64,000 nt of DNA. Source: JACVRX01 sp046726315. Its GTDB lineage: Bacteria; Actinomycetota; Actinomycetes; Jiangellales; Jiangellaceae. The DNA lies in the NCBI GenBank assembly GCA_046726315.1, contig JBKPAG010000024.1, forward strand, positions 124,001 to 188,000, read 5' to 3'. A program made the position numbers and the translations under genes. Below the pieces are notes generated by a model. It made no database searches, was not told where the DNA came from, and saw only the letters and a list, made by a program, of their open reading frames with translations. Numbering within the stretch: position 1 is the stretch's first letter; the number at the start of each line of letters is the position of its first letter. This document shows, one piece after another, positions 1 to 8,453 of this stretch.

Positions 1-38
1 TCGACGGCTGCTTTGATATCCCGGTCCGAAAGCAGCAT
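1..38 (-). CDS. dcd: dCTP deaminase, N-terminal fragment (runs off the window)
   Basis: Only the first 12 codons and part of the 13th lie in the window; the gene continues leftward out of it. The reverse strand from position 38 reads M-L-L-S-D-R-D-I-K-A-A-V, which is the characteristic start of dCTP deaminase (dCTP to dUTP, pyrimidine nucleotide metabolism, cytosol). A GGTAAGGTCC stretch upstream of the ATG can serve as the ribosome binding site. In many actinobacteria dcd lies next to a tRNA-Gly gene, and one follows here on the opposite strand, which supports the call. Too little is present to judge whether the gene is intact. Confidence 0.75.
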   Translation of the reverse strand, partial: MLLSDRDIKAAV

Positions 39-160
39 GCGCGGACCTTACCGAGCGCTGCTCCGCCGGAGGCGACCGGACGGCGCGACTGAGCAGACGT
101 TGCCGATCAGGTGGCGATGCCATCCGATCCGCACTTGAGAAGGAGTGTCCGTCAACCGGG

Positions 161-166
161 TATGCT
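161..166 (+). promoter_or_regulatory. candidate -10 element of the tRNA-Gly promoter
   Basis: TATGCT lies 39 bases upstream of the mature tRNA 5' end, a plausible distance for a precursor leader. A TTGAGA at 135-140 is 20 bases upstream of it, which is too far for a standard -35 box, so only the -10 is proposed. Confidence 0.35.
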
Positions 167-204
167 CCTGGCGCGGCAACCCGGGCCTGCAGCGCAGCGG
201 TCTC

Positions 205-275
205 GCGGGTGTAGTTCAATGGCAGAACATCAGCTTCCCAAGCTGACAGTGCGGGTTCGATTCCCGTCACCCGCT
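205..275 (+). tRNA. tRNA-Gly (anticodon CCC)
   Basis: The sequence folds into a full cloverleaf. The acceptor GCGGGTG at 205-211 pairs with CACCCGC at 268-274; the anticodon stem TCAGC/GCTGA encloses the loop TTCCCAA, giving anticodon CCC, which reads GGG glycine codons; the T arm is GCGGG-TTCGATT-CCCGT. The discriminator is T at 275. The bases after it are CCG, so the 3' CCA is not encoded and must be added after transcription, as is common in actinobacteria. Its neighbour is dcd on the opposite strand. Confidence 0.95.
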
Positions 276-473
276 CCGAACGCGAAAGCCCCCTTTTCAG
301 CGGCTCACCCGGTCGAACTCTGGCTCTCGCCGGAGGCCGCTCCCACGCGACACCGAATGATGCGGCCGGGCACGCTGTGAGTCGAGTGCTCAGCTCATCG
401 CCAAGGCAACCGGCGACGATCAAGTGGTGGTCACCTGGGTCTGTGCCTTGTGCTCTTCGGCGGTGGAGGATCT
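276..473. other. gene-free stretch between tRNA-Gly and an SDR gene
   Basis: No supported gene, hairpin or repeat is seen. A CCCCCTTTT run just after the tRNA (about 288-296) could help end transcription but has no clear stem. Confidence 0.4.
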
Positions 474-1301
474 CTACGTCCGACCCGTCTGGCTGCTCGT
501 GATCCGGTCGAACACCCGGGCCGGCAGGAATCTGTTCATGGCGATGAGCGGCCTGGCAAGGTATCCGACCGGATAGCGCGGCTTCGGCCTGGCACTTTCG
601 ACTGCTTTCCGGATCGCTTTCGCGACAACGGTCGGGTCTGACGCCCTGCTGTTCTGGCCGTACCTGGTCTCGGTGTTCCTCGCCAGTGTCTCGGCGAGCT
701 CCCTGTAGGCGCCCCGACCCGAGTGCTCACGTAGCGCCCGAACGGTGACATCGCCGAACTCGGTCCGGGTGATGCCGGGCTGGATGAGCACGACATCTAT
801 GCCGAAGCGCTTGACTTCCTGCCGGAGTGCGTCTGAATACCCTTCCAGCGCGTGCTTAGAGGCGTGATACCAGGCGCCGAGCGGGAACGCGATCTCGCCG
901 CCCATCGAGGAGACATTGAGGATCCGTCCCGAGCGTTGAGCGCGCATGTGCGGCAGGACCAGCTGGGTTAGCCGTGCCGGCCCGAACACGTTGACCTCGA
1001 ACTGGTGACGAGCTTCCTCGAGCGGCATGTCCTCGGCGGCGGCGTAGAGTCCCTGGCCGGCGTTGTTGATGAAGACGTCGATCCTGCGCTGCTCTTTCAC
1101 GATCGTTTGAACGGCGCGCTCGAGGTCTGCCTCGACGGTGACGTCCAGCTGTAGGACGCGGCCGCCGGCTGAGCCGATCGCCGCTATGCTTTCTAATCGC
1201 CGCGCACTGCCGTAGACGGTGTGGCCGGCGCGCAACAGCTCGAGCGCCGCGGCGCGTCCGATTCCCGACGACGCGCCGGTGATGAGAATCGTCTGCGACA
1301 T
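474..1301 (-). CDS. SDR-family oxidoreductase
   Basis: This 275-residue protein is a classical short-chain dehydrogenase/reductase using NAD(P)(H). It has the nucleotide-binding motif TGASSGIG at residues 8-15, NNAG at 79-82, and the catalytic set Ser132, Tyr145 and Lys149 (YHASK). The acidic/basic pattern after strand two (SARR at 32-35) suggests NADP(H). The substrate cannot be told from sequence. The ATG at 1301 is preceded by a strong AGGAGG, which fixes the start. A divergently unrelated acetyltransferase lies upstream on the same strand, separated by 60 bases, so the two may or may not be cotranscribed. Confidence 0.85.
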   Translation of the reverse strand: MSQTILITGASSGIGRAAALELLRAGHTVYGSARRLESIAAIGSAGGRVLQLDVTVEADLERAVQTIVKEQRRIDVFINNAGQGLYAAAEDMPLEEARHQFEVNVFGPARLTQLVLPHMRAQRSGRILNVSSMGGEIAFPLGAWYHASKHALEGYSDALRQEVKRFGIDVVLIQPGITRTEFGDVTVRALREHSGRGAYRELAETLARNTETRYGQNSRASDPTVVAKAIRKAVESARPKPRYPVGYLARPLIAMNRFLPARVFDRITSSQTGRT

Positions 1302-1361
1302 CGGTCCTCCTACACGTCGGCACGCTGCTCAACCTCGGGGTAAGTGATGAAGATGCCATCA

Positions 1362-1877
1362 CTACCGACCGGGCCCTTCGAAATCATGCAGGTCCAACTG
1401 GAGAAGGTCGACGTCGACCCAACGGCCGTACTTGAAGCCGACCTGCTTCATCCGACCGATCACGCGAAACCCCAGAGCTCGATGCAGGGCCACCGAAGCC
1501 TCGACCCCGGCGTCAGCGATCGCCGCGATGACCTGGCAGATGCCCGCCTGTCGCGCCTCATCGAGTAGGCACTCCAGCAGGGCACGCCCGCGGCCGGCTC
1601 CGGTGAATCCGGGGTCAAGGTAGATCGAGTCCTCAGCTGTGTAGCGGTAGGCCGGTCTCGACCTCCAGGCTCCGAGAAGCGCATAGCCGATGACTTGGCC
1701 GTCCTCGCAGCCCACCAGTACCGGATAGCCAGCACCGTCCGCTGCGCGCAGTCGACCCTCCCAGTCGCTGACCGAGGGCGCTTCGAGATCGAAGGTCACC
1801 ACGGTTTCGGTGACGTAGTACCCATAGATCTCGGCGATGCGAGTGGCGTCGGCTTTCTCGGCGTGCCGGATCTTCAT
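1362..1877 (-). CDS. GNAT acetyltransferase, phosphinothricin N-acetyltransferase-like
   Basis: This 171-residue protein starts with KIRHAEKADATRIAEIYGYYV and contains the acetyl-CoA binding loop TGAGRGRALLE and the C-terminal HRALGFRVIGRMKQVGFKYG, the arrangement seen in phosphinothricin/methionine sulfoximine acetyltransferases (Pat/MddA group). It probably acetylates a small amine using acetyl-CoA in the cytosol. I chose the ATG at 1877, where the family normally starts, over one 30 bases upstream that would add a non-conserved leader. The natural substrate is unknown. Confidence 0.8.
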   Translation of the reverse strand: MKIRHAEKADATRIAEIYGYYVTETVVTFDLEAPSVSDWEGRLRAADGAGYPVLVGCEDGQVIGYALLGAWRSRPAYRYTAEDSIYLDPGFTGAGRGRALLECLLDEARQAGICQVIAAIADAGVEASVALHRALGFRVIGRMKQVGFKYGRWVDVDLLQLDLHDFEGPGR

Positions 1878-2113
1878 GCGCAACCCACCATCGTTCGAGG
1901 CCGGCACCCCCTACCGGCTGGCCGTCAACGTCACCACAAGATCCGGCGAGGATCTGCAGTCAGACGGGCGTGCTGCAAGCTTGCTGGAACCGCCAAGGCC
2001 GCCCAACCACTGGACGGCAAAAGCGTGAAAGCCGGGCTCCAGCCGGTAGTAATGTCCGCCGAGTACGGGCAACGGCGCAGTAGTGATGCCGACCAGGCCG
2101 CGGGAGGAGGGCG

Positions 2114-3523
2114 ATGGACGCGCTCGACCTGGCCCGATGGCAGTTCGGCATCGTGACCGTCTATCACTTCCTGTTCGTCCCGATCACGATCGGGATGGGG
2201 TTCTTGGTCGCCGGGCTGCAGACCGCGTGGTATCGGACTGGCAACGAGAAGTGGCTCCGACTGACCAAGTTCTACGGCAAGATCTTTCTGATCAACGTCA
2301 TCATGGGCGTGGTCACCGGCATCGTCCAGGAGTTCCAGTTCGGAATGAACTGGAGTGACTACAGCCGCTTCGTCGGCGACATCTTTGGAGCCCCGTTGGC
2401 CATCGAAGCGCTGTTGGCGTTCTTCGTCGAGTCGACGTTTATCGGGCTGTGGATCTTCGGGTGGGACCGGCTGCCACGGAGGCTGCATTTGGCGACGATC
2501 TGGGCGGTAGCCGTCGGCGCTCCCCTGTCGGCCTTCTTCATCCTCGCGGCGAACTCGTGGATGCAGAACCCGACCGGCTTCCGCATCGACCAGGAGCAGG
2601 GCCGGGCCGAGCTGGAGAACTTCGCTGACGTCCTGACCAACAAGGTGCTGTTGATCACGTTCCCGCACACCATGGCTGGAGCGATGCTGACCGGCGGGGC
2701 GGTCATTGCCGCCGTCGCCATGTGGCACCTCATCCGCCGGCCGGGTGTCGACACCGACGCTTTCCGGTCCGCGTTGCGGCTCGGCGGGTGGACCATCGTC
2801 GTCAGTGCCGTGGCAGTCGCCGTGACCGGCGACATCCAGGGGAAGGTCATGACGCAGGTGCAGCCGATGAAGATGGCCGCCGCCGAGGGCCTGTACGAAA
2901 CCGACACCCAGGCGCCATTCTCGCTGTTGACAATCGGAACCCTTGACGGCAGCGAAGAGGTATTTGCCATCAAGATTCCGGGCTTGCTGTCCTACCTCGG
3001 CCACGGCGACTTCAATGCCGAGGTCGAGGGCATCAACGACCTACAAACGGAGTACGAGGACGAGTTTGGCGCCGGCGAGAACTACAAGCCAATCATCCCG
3101 ATCACGTACTGGACCTTCCGGCTGATGATCGCTACCGGCGTAATCGCAGGTCTGGTCGGTGCCTGGTTCCTATGGCTGACCCGAAAAGGCCGAGCCCCTA
3201 CTTCGCGGTGGGCGCTGCGGGCCGCCATCGTGCTGCCGTTGCTCCCGTTGGCCGCCAACGCCTTCGGCTGGATCTTCACCGAGATGGGCCGCCAGCCGTG
3301 GATAGTCTTCTCGTTGATGCCGACGGCGGCCGGCGTCTCACCCGGCACCACGGCTGGCGAGGTGATTACCTCGATGTCGGTGCTCACAGTTGTGTATGCC
3401 GTGCTTGCGGTCATCGAGGTCGGCTTGCTGATCATGGTTATCCGCTCCGGTCTCCCCGACGTGAGCCCCGACGAGGTCACGCCGAGCGACGATCCTGACA
3501 AGCCAATGGCCTTCGCCTACTGA
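2114..3523 (+). CDS. cydA: cytochrome bd-type oxidase subunit I
   Basis: This 469-residue, multi-spanning membrane protein is the haem-bearing subunit of the quinol:O2 oxidoreductase, a high-affinity terminal oxidase. The N-terminal LARWQFGIVTVYHFLFVPIT carries the first haem-ligand histidine, and the diagnostic GRQPW motif is near residue 393. The quinol-binding Q loop is of the short type, as expected in actinobacteria. The ATG follows GGGAGGAGG closely. It heads a four-gene operon, with cydB 9 bases downstream and the cydDC exporter genes overlapping in turn. Confidence 0.97.
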   Translation: MDALDLARWQFGIVTVYHFLFVPITIGMGFLVAGLQTAWYRTGNEKWLRLTKFYGKIFLINVIMGVVTGIVQEFQFGMNWSDYSRFVGDIFGAPLAIEALLAFFVESTFIGLWIFGWDRLPRRLHLATIWAVAVGAPLSAFFILAANSWMQNPTGFRIDQEQGRAELENFADVLTNKVLLITFPHTMAGAMLTGGAVIAAVAMWHLIRRPGVDTDAFRSALRLGGWTIVVSAVAVAVTGDIQGKVMTQVQPMKMAAAEGLYETDTQAPFSLLTIGTLDGSEEVFAIKIPGLLSYLGHGDFNAEVEGINDLQTEYEDEFGAGENYKPIIPITYWTFRLMIATGVIAGLVGAWFLWLTRKGRAPTSRWALRAAIVLPLLPLAANAFGWIFTEMGRQPWIVFSLMPTAAGVSPGTTAGEVITSMSVLTVVYAVLAVIEVGLLIMVIRSGLPDVSPDEVTPSDDPDKPMAFAY

Positions 3524-3532
3524 GGAGCCCGG

Positions 3533-4555
3533 ATGGAGCTCTCCACCGTTTGGTTCGGCATCATCGCGGTGCTCTTCATCGGATACTTCGTTTTGGAAGG
3601 CTTCGACTTCGGCGTGGGTGTCCTCACCAAGGTGCTTGCGCACAACGACCGCGAGCGCCGCGTGCTCGTCAATACCATCGGCCCGGTGTGGGACGGCAAC
3701 GAGGTCTGGGTCCTGGCTGCAGGCGGCGCCATGTTCGCCGCGTTCCCTGAGTGGTACGCGACGTTGTTCAGCGGGTTCTACCTGCCCCTGCTGATCATCC
3801 TCGCGTCTCTCATCGTGCGCGGGGTGGCGTTCGAATATCGCGCCAAGCGCGACAGTCCAGGCTGGCGCAGCCGCTGGGATCAGGTGATCTTCTGGGGTTC
3901 GTTGGTGCCCGCGTTCCTCTGGGGTGTCGCGTTCGCGAACATTGTCCGCGGGGTTCCGCTGGACGCCGACTTCGAGTTCGTCGGCACGCTGGGGGGGTTG
4001 CTCAGTCCCTATGCGCTGCTGGGCGGTCTGACCACGCTCGGTCTCTTCGTCATTCACGGTGCGGTTTACGTCGGGCTGAAGACCGTCGGCGAGGTCAGGG
4101 CCCGGGCTCGAGCCTTCACCTTGCGGTTCGGCCCGCTGGTCGCCTTGGTGGCCGTGGTGTTCCTGTTCTGGACCCAGGCGCTGCGCGGCAGCACGTGGAC
4201 CGCCGTGCTGGCGGTTTTAGCAGCGTTGTCCTTCGTCGGTGGCTTGTCCGCGATCTTCAGAGGCCGCGAGGGGTGGTCGTTCGTCGCATCGGCGGTTGCG
4301 ATCGGCCTCGCAATCACCACGCTGTTCGTGGCGCTGTACCCGGACGTGATGCCGACCACGCTCGACGACGGCGCCAGCCTCACCGTCGAAAACGCTTCGT
4401 CTACGCCCTATACGCTCACGATCATGACCTGGGTGGCGGTTATCCTCACGCCGATCGTGCTGCTCTACCAGGGTTGGACGTACTGGGTGTTTCGCAAGCG
4501 GATCGGGACCCAGCACATACCTGAGTCTGCCCCATCCTCGAGCTCGCCTCAGTGA
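3533..4555 (+). CDS. cydB: cytochrome bd-type oxidase subunit II
   Basis: This 340-residue membrane protein has the CydB N-terminal signature (LFIGYFVLEGFDFGVG) and the conserved GPVWDGNEVWVLAAGGAMFA segment near residues 49-72. It pairs with CydA to form the bd oxidase. A GAGGAGC lies just upstream of the ATG. Its stop codon overlaps the GTG start of cydD by four bases (GTGA), so translation is probably coupled. Confidence 0.97.
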   Translation: MELSTVWFGIIAVLFIGYFVLEGFDFGVGVLTKVLAHNDRERRVLVNTIGPVWDGNEVWVLAAGGAMFAAFPEWYATLFSGFYLPLLIILASLIVRGVAFEYRAKRDSPGWRSRWDQVIFWGSLVPAFLWGVAFANIVRGVPLDADFEFVGTLGGLLSPYALLGGLTTLGLFVIHGAVYVGLKTVGEVRARARAFTLRFGPLVALVAVVFLFWTQALRGSTWTAVLAVLAALSFVGGLSAIFRGREGWSFVASAVAIGLAITTLFVALYPDVMPTTLDDGASLTVENASSTPYTLTIMTWVAVILTPIVLLYQGWTYWVFRKRIGTQHIPESAPSSSSPQ

Positions 4556-6204
4556 GAGCGGTCGACCCCCGGCTGCTGCATCGGGCGCGGGCGAGCCTTG
4601 CCTACCTCGGGGTGTGTATCGCCATTGGTGTGGTGACGGCCTTGCTCGTCGTCGCACAGGCCAGCTTGCTGGCGCACGGCATCGCGGCGGCGTTTGTCGG
4701 CGGAGCTGATCTCGCCGACTTGGATTCGACGATGCTGTTGCTTGCCCTGGTCATCGTCGGCCGGGCACTGACCGCTTGGGCGACCGAGGGCGCCGCTCAC
4801 CGGGCTTCGGCACAGGTGAAGTCGCAACTACGCAGCCAACTGCTCGCCCATGCGGTGCGGTTGGGCCCTCGTTGGCTAGCCGGACGCCGCAGTGCCGAGC
4901 TGGCGACACTCGCCACCCGAGGGGTGGACGCGCTGGACGTCTACTTCTCGCGGTACCTGCCGCAACTCGTGCTTGCCGTCGTGGTACCGATCGTGGTGTT
5001 GCTGCGGATGGTGCCGGCCGATCTGCTCGCGTCCGTCACCGTGGTATTGACACTGCCGCTGATCCCGGTGTTCACCGTTCTCATCGGCATGGCCGCACAG
5101 GCTCGTAGCCGACGGCGGTGGCGGGCCCTGACTCACCTCGCCCACCACTTCCTCGACGTTGTCGCGGGTCTGCCCACACTCAAGATATTCGGCAGGGCGA
5201 AGGTGCAGGCGGTGCAGATCCGTCGAGTCACCGACGAGTACCGCCGGGAGACGATGGCCACCCTGCGCATCGCGTTCATGTCGTCCCTCGTGCTGGAGCT
5301 CATGGCCTCGCTTGCCGTCGCCCTGGTCGCGGTCGGCGTCGGTTTGCGGCTGGTCGAGGGCACCCTCGATCTCGAAACCGGCCTGCTCGTCCTCATCCTC
5401 GCTCCGGAGGCCTATCTCCCATTGCGGCATCTCGGCACGCACTATCACGCGAGCGCCGAAGGTCTGGCCGCCGCGGAAGAGGTGTTCTCGGTGCTGGAGT
5501 CTCCGGTCCCTCCCACCGGACGGCTCACAGACATCCCCGACCTGCGACATGCCGAACTGAGAGTGGAGGGTCTCACCGTTCGACACACCGGCCGCACCGA
5601 ATCTGCGCCGGACAGCCTTGACGTCGCACTTCGTCCGGGCGAACTGGTCGCCCTCGCTGGCCCTAGTGGAACCGGTAAGACGACTCTGCTGCACGTTCTC
5701 CTCGGCCTGGTCCGACCGGACGAAGGCCGAGTCGTTGTAGTAGCGCATGGCCAGGAGGTCGATCTCGCCGAACTCGATCCGGAGACTTGGCGGCGAAACG
5801 TCTCCTGGGTCGCGCAGCAGCCGTACGTCGTTCCCGGCAGCCTCGCCGACAACGTCCGGCTGGGTGCTCCTTCGGCCTCCGACGATGCCGTGGCCGAAGC
5901 GCTACGCAACGCGGGACTCGGCGATCTCGCGCTCGACACCTGGGTCGGAGAGCGGGGTGCGGGCCTGTCATTGGGACAGCGCCGACGAATGGCGCTCGCC
6001 CGAGCGCTGGTCCGGAGCACCCCTGTGCTGTTGCTAGACGAACCGACCGCCAGTCTCGATACAGCCACCGAGGAAGCGGTGCTCGCTACCGTCCGATCTC
6101 AGGCCGCCAATGGACGAATGGTTCTGGTCGTGGCACACCGCCCTTCCGTGCTTGCAGCGGCCGACCGGGTCGTGCAGCTCGCACCCGCGGCGGTAGCTGC
6201 ATGA
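4552..6204 (+). CDS. cydD: thiol reductant ABC exporter subunit CydD
   Basis: This 550-residue half-transporter has six membrane segments (about 1-310) and an ATPase domain with Walker A GPSGTGKTT, signature LSLGQRRRMALARAL and Walker B VLLLDEPTASLD. CydDC heterodimers act at the inner membrane and are needed for assembly of cytochrome bd; they have been described both as exporters of cysteine/glutathione and as haem-linked. The GTG start overlaps the cydB stop, and the cydC ATG overlaps this stop (ATGA). Confidence 0.95.
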   Translation: MRAVDPRLLHRARASLAYLGVCIAIGVVTALLVVAQASLLAHGIAAAFVGGADLADLDSTMLLLALVIVGRALTAWATEGAAHRASAQVKSQLRSQLLAHAVRLGPRWLAGRRSAELATLATRGVDALDVYFSRYLPQLVLAVVVPIVVLLRMVPADLLASVTVVLTLPLIPVFTVLIGMAAQARSRRRWRALTHLAHHFLDVVAGLPTLKIFGRAKVQAVQIRRVTDEYRRETMATLRIAFMSSLVLELMASLAVALVAVGVGLRLVEGTLDLETGLLVLILAPEAYLPLRHLGTHYHASAEGLAAAEEVFSVLESPVPPTGRLTDIPDLRHAELRVEGLTVRHTGRTESAPDSLDVALRPGELVALAGPSGTGKTTLLHVLLGLVRPDEGRVVVVAHGQEVDLAELDPETWRRNVSWVAQQPYVVPGSLADNVRLGAPSASDDAVAEALRNAGLGDLALDTWVGERGAGLSLGQRRRMALARALVRSTPVLLLDEPTASLDTATEEAVLATVRSQAANGRMVLVVAHRPSVLAAADRVVQLAPAAVAA

Positions 6205-7886
6205 ACGCCATGATGCGGATCATCAAGTTTTCAGCGGTGGCACGTGGCCGCCTGCTCCTTGCCGCTTGTCTCGGGACGCTCGCGGCCGGCTCCGCCGTCG
6301 GCTTGATGGCAGCGTCGGCCTGGCTCATTTCCCGAGCCGCTCAGCAGCCGCCCGTCTTGTACCTGATGGTTGCGATCGTGTCGGTCCGCGCGTTCGCAAT
6401 TCTGCGCGGTACCGCCCGTTATGCCGAACGAGTCGTTGCGCATGACGCGGCGTTCCGGATGCTCGGCGACACTCGTGTTCGCATCTTCCAGCAACTCGAG
6501 CGGCTCGCACCGGCCGGGCTCATGGCTTTCCGCAGCGGCGATCTGTTGTCCCGCCTGGTCGCCGATGTCGACGCATTGCTGGACCTGTGGGTGCGCCTTC
6601 TCCTCCCTTACGCGGTGGCAGCGGTCGCCGGAGCCGGAGCGGTCGTCCTGGTCGGAGTGCTGTTGCCCGACGCGGCAATTGTCCTTGCGCTGAGCCTGGT
6701 CCTGGTGGCATTGGTTGCGCCCTGGGTCGCATCGCGGACCGCGCGGCGTGTCGAAGCCACTGTCGCACCGTTGCAGGGCGCGCTGAGCACAGCGACTCTC
6801 GACCTGCTTCGGGGGGCCCCCGAGCTCGTCGCCTGCGGTGCCGCGGATCGTCAGCTGGCGAAGGTGACCCGGGCGGACGAGAAGCTTGTGCGAGCCAACG
6901 CCCGGTCAGCCGCCAGTGTGGGGGTGGGCACGGCGATTGCGACGGCTGCCGCCGGGGCGGCGGCGTGGGCAGGCCTGGAATATGGCGTTCCCGCGGTGCG
7001 GTCGGGTGTGCTGGCGGGCGTCGCTCTGGCCGTGGTCGTGCTGACTCCACTTGCGGTTCACGAGGTGTTCTCGGGGCTGGCCGGAGCGGCCCAACAGCTG
7101 CCGCGGGTTCGGGCAGCCGCAGAGCGGGTGCTCGATGTCTTATCCCAGCCGCCGCCTGTGGCCGAGCCTGTTCGACCTCAGGCAGTACCTCACGGACCGT
7201 GCGGGTTCCAGCTGACGGACGTGGTAGCCGGCTGGCCGGACGGGCCCGACGTGTTGGCGAGAACGTCCCTCACGATGGCGCCGGGTGAGCGCGTGGCACT
7301 CGTCGGACCGAGCGGTGTGGGCAAGAGCACGTTGGCTGCCGTGCTGCTGAAGTTCCTCAGCGCGAGAAGCGGATCGGTCCTGCTCGTGGGGCGCGACGAG
7401 ACTGCCGACCTGGCCGACCTCGACGGCGACGCCGTCCGCAGGGTCGTTGGCCTCTGCGCTCAGGACGCTCACCTCTTCGACACCACGATCAGGGAGAACA
7501 TCCGGCTGGCCAGGCCGAATGCCGCCGACGGAGAGATACGTGACGCGCTCCGCCGGGCTCGACTGCTCGACTGGGTCGACGGGCTGCCCGATGGATTAGA
7601 CACGCACGTGGGCGAGCAGGGCGCGATGGTGTCCGCTGGTCAGCGGCAACGGATCGCACTGGCTCGCACCCTGCTGGCCGACTTCGATGTTCTCGTCCTG
7701 GACGAACCGGCCGAGCATCTCGACGAGCCGACTGCGGCTGCGCTGATGGCCGACCTGCTCACCGAGACCGCCGATCGGACGGTTCTGCTTGTGACGCACC
7801 GGACCCACGACCTCGACGGCTTCGACCGCACCTTGGTGCTGGCCGACGGCCAGCTCACCGAAACGTCGGCCGTGGTGGCACGGTGA
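6201..7886 (+). CDS. cydC: thiol reductant ABC exporter subunit CydC
   Basis: This 561-residue half-transporter starts at the ATG that overlaps the cydD stop. An upstream in-frame ATG at 5787 lies deep inside cydD and is not credible. Membrane domain about 1-310; the ATPase domain has Walker A GPSGVGKSTL, signature VSAGQRQRIALARTLL and Walker B VLVLDEPAEHLD. It is the partner of CydD. The stop codon touches a small palindrome that precedes the toxin-antitoxin genes. Confidence 0.95.
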   Translation: MNAMMRIIKFSAVARGRLLLAACLGTLAAGSAVGLMAASAWLISRAAQQPPVLYLMVAIVSVRAFAILRGTARYAERVVAHDAAFRMLGDTRVRIFQQLERLAPAGLMAFRSGDLLSRLVADVDALLDLWVRLLLPYAVAAVAGAGAVVLVGVLLPDAAIVLALSLVLVALVAPWVASRTARRVEATVAPLQGALSTATLDLLRGAPELVACGAADRQLAKVTRADEKLVRANARSAASVGVGTAIATAAAGAAAWAGLEYGVPAVRSGVLAGVALAVVVLTPLAVHEVFSGLAGAAQQLPRVRAAAERVLDVLSQPPPVAEPVRPQAVPHGPCGFQLTDVVAGWPDGPDVLARTSLTMAPGERVALVGPSGVGKSTLAAVLLKFLSARSGSVLLVGRDETADLADLDGDAVRRVVGLCAQDAHLFDTTIRENIRLARPNAADGEIRDALRRARLLDWVDGLPDGLDTHVGEQGAMVSAGQRQRIALARTLLADFDVLVLDEPAEHLDEPTAAALMADLLTETADRTVLLVTHRTHDLDGFDRTLVLADGQLTETSAVVAR

Positions 7887-7900
7887 TACCGTTGCGGTAT
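7886..7900. promoter_or_regulatory. palindrome at the antitoxin start, probable autoregulatory operator
   Basis: ATACCG-TTG-CGGTAT is a perfect 6-bp inverted repeat that overlaps the last base of cydC and the first bases of the antitoxin ATG. Ribbon-helix-helix antitoxins usually bind such short palindromes at their own promoter, which is the inference here. Confidence 0.45.
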
Positions 7901-8156
7901 GGCAATGACACTGCGGATTCCAGCCGAGCTTGAAGCAGAGCTGCGCGAGGCCGCGGCGGAAGATCGCCGAAGCATCCACCAAACCATCGTGTTGGCCATC
8001 GAGTACTTCTTGGCAGCGCGGGAAACCGCCGAGATCAAGGCCGACCCAGATGCGCTGCGGGTTCTCGCCGAGGCGCGCCAAGCGGTTCGGGACGGCGATG
8101 TTGTTTACGGAACCGATGCCGCGCGTTCCTTACTCCGCGCCCGCCGCGCTTCGTGA
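7899..8156 (+). CDS. ribbon-helix-helix antitoxin
   Basis: This 85-residue protein begins with an Arc/CopG-type ribbon-helix-helix segment (strand TLRIPAELEAELREAAAEDR, helix SIHQTIVLAIEYFLA, residues 4-40), followed by a charged tail of the kind that wraps a toxin. Its stop overlaps the GTG start of the downstream RelE-like gene by four bases, the typical toxin-antitoxin layout with the antitoxin first. A second ATG at 7905 could be the true start. The short palindrome over the start suggests autoregulation. Confidence 0.75.
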   Translation: MAMTLRIPAELEAELREAAAEDRRSIHQTIVLAIEYFLAARETAEIKADPDALRVLAEARQAVRDGDVVYGTDAARSLLRARRAS

Positions 8157-8431
8157 CAGCTCGGTACGAACTCGGTACGGCACCACCTGCGCGCCGCGCA
8201 TTGGCGGACCTGCTCCAGCCCGACGTCGCCGCAGCAGCGATCGAGTTCATTACCGGCGAGTTGCTGGAGAACCCGCTACGGGTCGGGAACCCGCTGGGTG
8301 AGGAACTCGCCGGCATCTACAGTGCCCGGCTCGCCCGGGACTGGCGCGTGCTCTACGAGATCGACGACCACAAGCACGCCGTCATAGTCCTCGAGATCCG
8401 CCACCGCTCCACTGCCTATCGCCAGCGGTGA
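8153..8431 (+). CDS. RelE/ParE-family toxin
   Basis: This 92-residue protein matches the RelE/ParE fold. It has an N-terminal helix pair (PPARRALADLL) and the C-terminal strands ARLARDWRVLYEIDD and VIVLEIRHRSTAYR, with the Arg/Tyr residues used by RelE-type ribosome-dependent mRNA endonucleases. The GTG start overlaps the antitoxin stop. Family members cleave mRNA on the ribosome or poison gyrase (ParE); the C-terminal RHRSTAYR favours the RelE side. Confidence 0.8.
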   Translation: MTARYELGTAPPARRALADLLQPDVAAAAIEFITGELLENPLRVGNPLGEELAGIYSARLARDWRVLYEIDDHKHAVIVLEIRHRSTAYRQR

Positions 8432-8453
8432 GGCAGCCACCAGACATCCGACC

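Noticed and set aside
111..380. Plus-strand frame over the tRNA
   Set aside because: It reads through tRNA-Gly and has no protein features.
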